5,917 nt of DNA, taken from the NCBI GenBank assembly GCA_030705665.1, contig JAUZQA010000273.1, positions 1 to 5,917 on the forward strand, read 5' to 3'. This DNA is from Bacillota bacterium (lineage in GTDB: Bacteria; Bacillota; Bacilli; Bacillales_B; DSM-18226). Position numbers and translations under genes: made by a program. Below the pieces are notes generated by a model, which was not told the origin of the DNA, searched no databases, and was given only the letters and a program-made list of their open reading frames with translations. Below are positions 3,969 through 5,917 of the stretch, in pieces (the stretch's first letter is position 1; the number at the start of each line of letters is the position of its first letter).

Positions 3969-5917
3969 ATGTCTGAAACATACAATTCTCGACAGGAACG
4001 AAAACAAGCAGAAAAAATAAAACAGGAACAAACTAATAAAAAACCAGTAAAGAGCCCAGTAAAAAAACGTTCGCTTTTTAAAAAGATTTTGATTGCTTTT
4101 CTGGTGCTTTTTGTGGTTTCGGTAGGCGTTGGAGCCGTTACTTTTGCTGAAATGATAAAGGGCACACCTACCATTGATCCTTTAAAACTGGCAAATCCGC
4201 TTCCAACAAAGTTTTATGACAAAAACGGAAAGCTGCTTTATGAATACGGAGAACAAATGCGGACGGATATTACGTATGCTCAGCTTCCTAAAACGTTGGA
4301 ACAAGCTTATATTGCAACGGAAGATGCCAATTTCTATCAACATGGCGGGATTGACATAAGACATACTATTGAAGCCATATTCGCTAACCTGACAGGGGGC
4401 TTTGGTTCCGAGGGCGGAAGTACGATTACACAGCAGCTTGTTAAGAACTCATTATTGACTCCACAAAAAACGATAAAACGGAAGGTAGAAGAATGGTATC
4501 TTTCCTATAAGATGGAGCAAATGTTTTCCAAACAGCAAATTTTAACGATGTATTTGAATAAAATCTACCTTGGTGACGGTTCCTACGGTGTGGCCGCTGC
4601 AGCCAAAAATTACTACGGGGTCGACGCTAATCATTTAAATCAATTGACCTTGCCTGAGGTTGCGATGCTTGCCGGACTTCCGCAAGGCCCAAGTAGCTAC
4701 GATCCAACACAGACGCAAAACCAACAAGCGGCTACTGAACGCCGAAATACGGTTTTGGACCGGATGAATAAACAGGGATACATTACCAAGCAACAAATGC
4801 AGGATGCCATGAAAGTTCCTGTAACGGAGGGACTTGTCCCACAAACAAAACAACCTATGCCATATCCAGGATTTTTAGACGCTGTTGTAAAAGAAGTTCA
4901 AGCAAAGCTTCCTGATGTTGACATTGGTACAGCTGGATTATCCATTTATACGACATTGGATCCAAAGATGCAGGATTATGCTGACAAGATGATGAACACC
5001 AATGAAATTATTTCCTATCCAAACTCCAGGTTCCAGGGAGCCTTTGTGTTCTTAGATACAAAGTCAGGGGAAGTTCGAGCGATTGGAAGCGGACGTAATG
5101 ATTATAAGGCAGCCTTTAAGGGAAATAATTTTGCCATTGATTTAAAACGACAGCCTGGTTCTTCGTTTAAGCCGATTTTTGATTATGGCCCTGCAATTGA
5201 AAATTTAAAATGGTCTACGGGCCACCAACTTAATGACCAGGCTACAAAATATTCAAATGGCCAGCCTATTCAAAACTGGGATCATCAATACCATGGGTTG
5301 CTTTCGATTCGAACAGCTTTGCAAGAGTCCTATAATATCCCTGCTCTTCTCACACTAAAAGCTGTGGGATTGGGGAATGCACAGAACTTTGCTGGGAAAC
5401 TTGGAATCACTTTCCCGCAAAATCAGGTATATGAATCCTACGCGATTGGCAGTAATACAGTGAATCCATTAGCAATGGCTGGTGCTTACAGTGCCTTCGG
5501 AAATGGAGGACAATACAATCAGCCGACGTTTGTCCAAAAAGTTGTGTATCCGAATGGCAATGTTGTTAGCTTCGAGCCAAAACCAGTACAAGTCATGCAT
5601 GATTACACAGCCTATATGATTACGGATATGATGCGCTCGGTCGTCCATTCAGGTACAGGAACAACGGCAAATGTCTCAGGGCTGGATGTTGCGGGTAAAA
5701 CGGGAACTACCAATTTTGATGACAAGACGAGTGCTCAATTTGGATACCCTTCGAATGCGACAAATGATAGCTGGTTTGTCGGGTATACTCCGCAATATAC
5801 GATGGCTGTTTGGACCGGCTATGAGCAAAATGGCCGGGGAAACTATTTAAGTCCAAATGAAACCAAAATTTCACAGCTCATGTTTAAAAAGATGATGCAA
5901 AGTTTTGGGACCGATAC
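3969..5917 (+). CDS. Bifunctional class A penicillin-binding protein, PonA/PBP1A type (3' end outside window)
   Basis: Membrane-anchored peptidoglycan synthase that polymerises lipid II into glycan chains and cross-links their peptides outside the cell. The 649 visible residues show a basic cytoplasmic tail (1-38), one signal-anchor helix (about 39-60), and a GT51 glycosyltransferase domain (about 80-262). That domain has catalytic Glu118 in ATEDANFYQHGGID, GGSTITQQ (149-156), RKVEEWYLSYKMEQ (171-184) and MYLNKIYLG (194-202). A linker follows, then the transpeptidase domain with SSFK (Ser398 nucleophile, Lys401), SYN (454-456) and KTGT (577-580). All catalytic residues are present. Sequence around SSFKPIFDYGPAIENLKWST resembles B. 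subtilis PonA more than PbpF, from memory. PonA-type proteins run to about 700-900 residues, so a C-terminal part is missing at the window edge. B. subtilis ponA follows recU; here no recU precedes it and the gene has its own promoter, so it may be a paralogue. No symbol is assigned. Confidence 0.95.
   Translation, partial: MSETYNSRQERKQAEKIKQEQTNKKPVKSPVKKRSLFKKILIAFLVLFVVSVGVGAVTFAEMIKGTPTIDPLKLANPLPTKFYDKNGKLLYEYGEQMRTDITYAQLPKTLEQAYIATEDANFYQHGGIDIRHTIEAIFANLTGGFGSEGGSTITQQLVKNSLLTPQKTIKRKVEEWYLSYKMEQMFSKQQILTMYLNKIYLGDGSYGVAAAAKNYYGVDANHLNQLTLPEVAMLAGLPQGPSSYDPTQTQNQQAATERRNTVLDRMNKQGYITKQQMQDAMKVPVTEGLVPQTKQPMPYPGFLDAVVKEVQAKLPDVDIGTAGLSIYTTLDPKMQDYADKMMNTNEIISYPNSRFQGAFVFLDTKSGEVRAIGSGRNDYKAAFKGNNFAIDLKRQPGSSFKPIFDYGPAIENLKWSTGHQLNDQATKYSNGQPIQNWDHQYHGLLSIRTALQESYNIPALLTLKAVGLGNAQNFAGKLGITFPQNQVYESYAIGSNTVNPLAMAGAYSAFGNGGQYNQPTFVQKVVYPNGNVVSFEPKPVQVMHDYTAYMITDMMRSVVHSGTGTTANVSGLDVAGKTGTTNFDDKTSAQFGYPSNATNDSWFVGYTPQYTMAVWTGYEQNGRGNYLSPNETKISQLMFKKMMQSFGTD

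Noticed and set aside
3944..4853. Several minus-strand frames of 60-76 codons across the penicillin-binding protein gene
   Set aside because: They are antisense shadows of a clearly conserved coding region and look like no known protein.

Overview
The window looks like an ordinary chromosomal segment of a low-to-moderate GC Gram-positive bacterium, most likely a Bacillaceae member. The support is strong AGGAGG-like Shine-Dalgarno sites, short hairpin-plus-T-run terminators, a PurF with the Bacillus-type propeptide and four cluster cysteines, and a class A penicillin-binding protein that reads, from memory, closest to Bacillus subtilis PonA. I see no transposase, phage gene, CRISPR array, tRNA or rRNA. 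I did not find a clear previously undescribed multi-gene system.

Layout. Positions 1-1161 (+) hold the 3' part of a fold-type I PLP-dependent aminotransferase whose first residues lie upstream of the window. It ends in a good intrinsic terminator (1167-1198). Converging on it is a complete amidophosphoribosyltransferase gene, purF-like, on the minus strand (1265-2644). The convergent gap of about 100 bp also holds an AT-rich inverted repeat. A 440-bp divergent region (2645-3084) carries the purF Shine-Dalgarno site and a strong extended -10 promoter pointing right. A small four-helix membrane protein of unknown function follows (3085-3516, +). The next 450 bp (3517-3968) hold a hairpin overlapping that gene's stop, two successive terminators, a sigma-A-type promoter and a leader with possible folds. 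The last gene (3969 to the window edge, +) is a bifunctional PonA/PBP1A-type peptidoglycan synthase, cut off at residue 649.

The genes appear to be four separate transcription units rather than one operon. Terminators follow the aminotransferase and the membrane protein, and the penicillin-binding protein has its own promoter. The aminotransferase serves amino acid metabolism, PurF the first committed step of purine synthesis, and the penicillin-binding protein the cell wall. No shared pathway is evident.

The points most worth a second look are the stand-alone PurF, outside any pur cluster and with changes in its PRPP-site loop; the unknown membrane protein with a possible 230-nt leader; and the PonA-like gene that lacks a recU neighbour.
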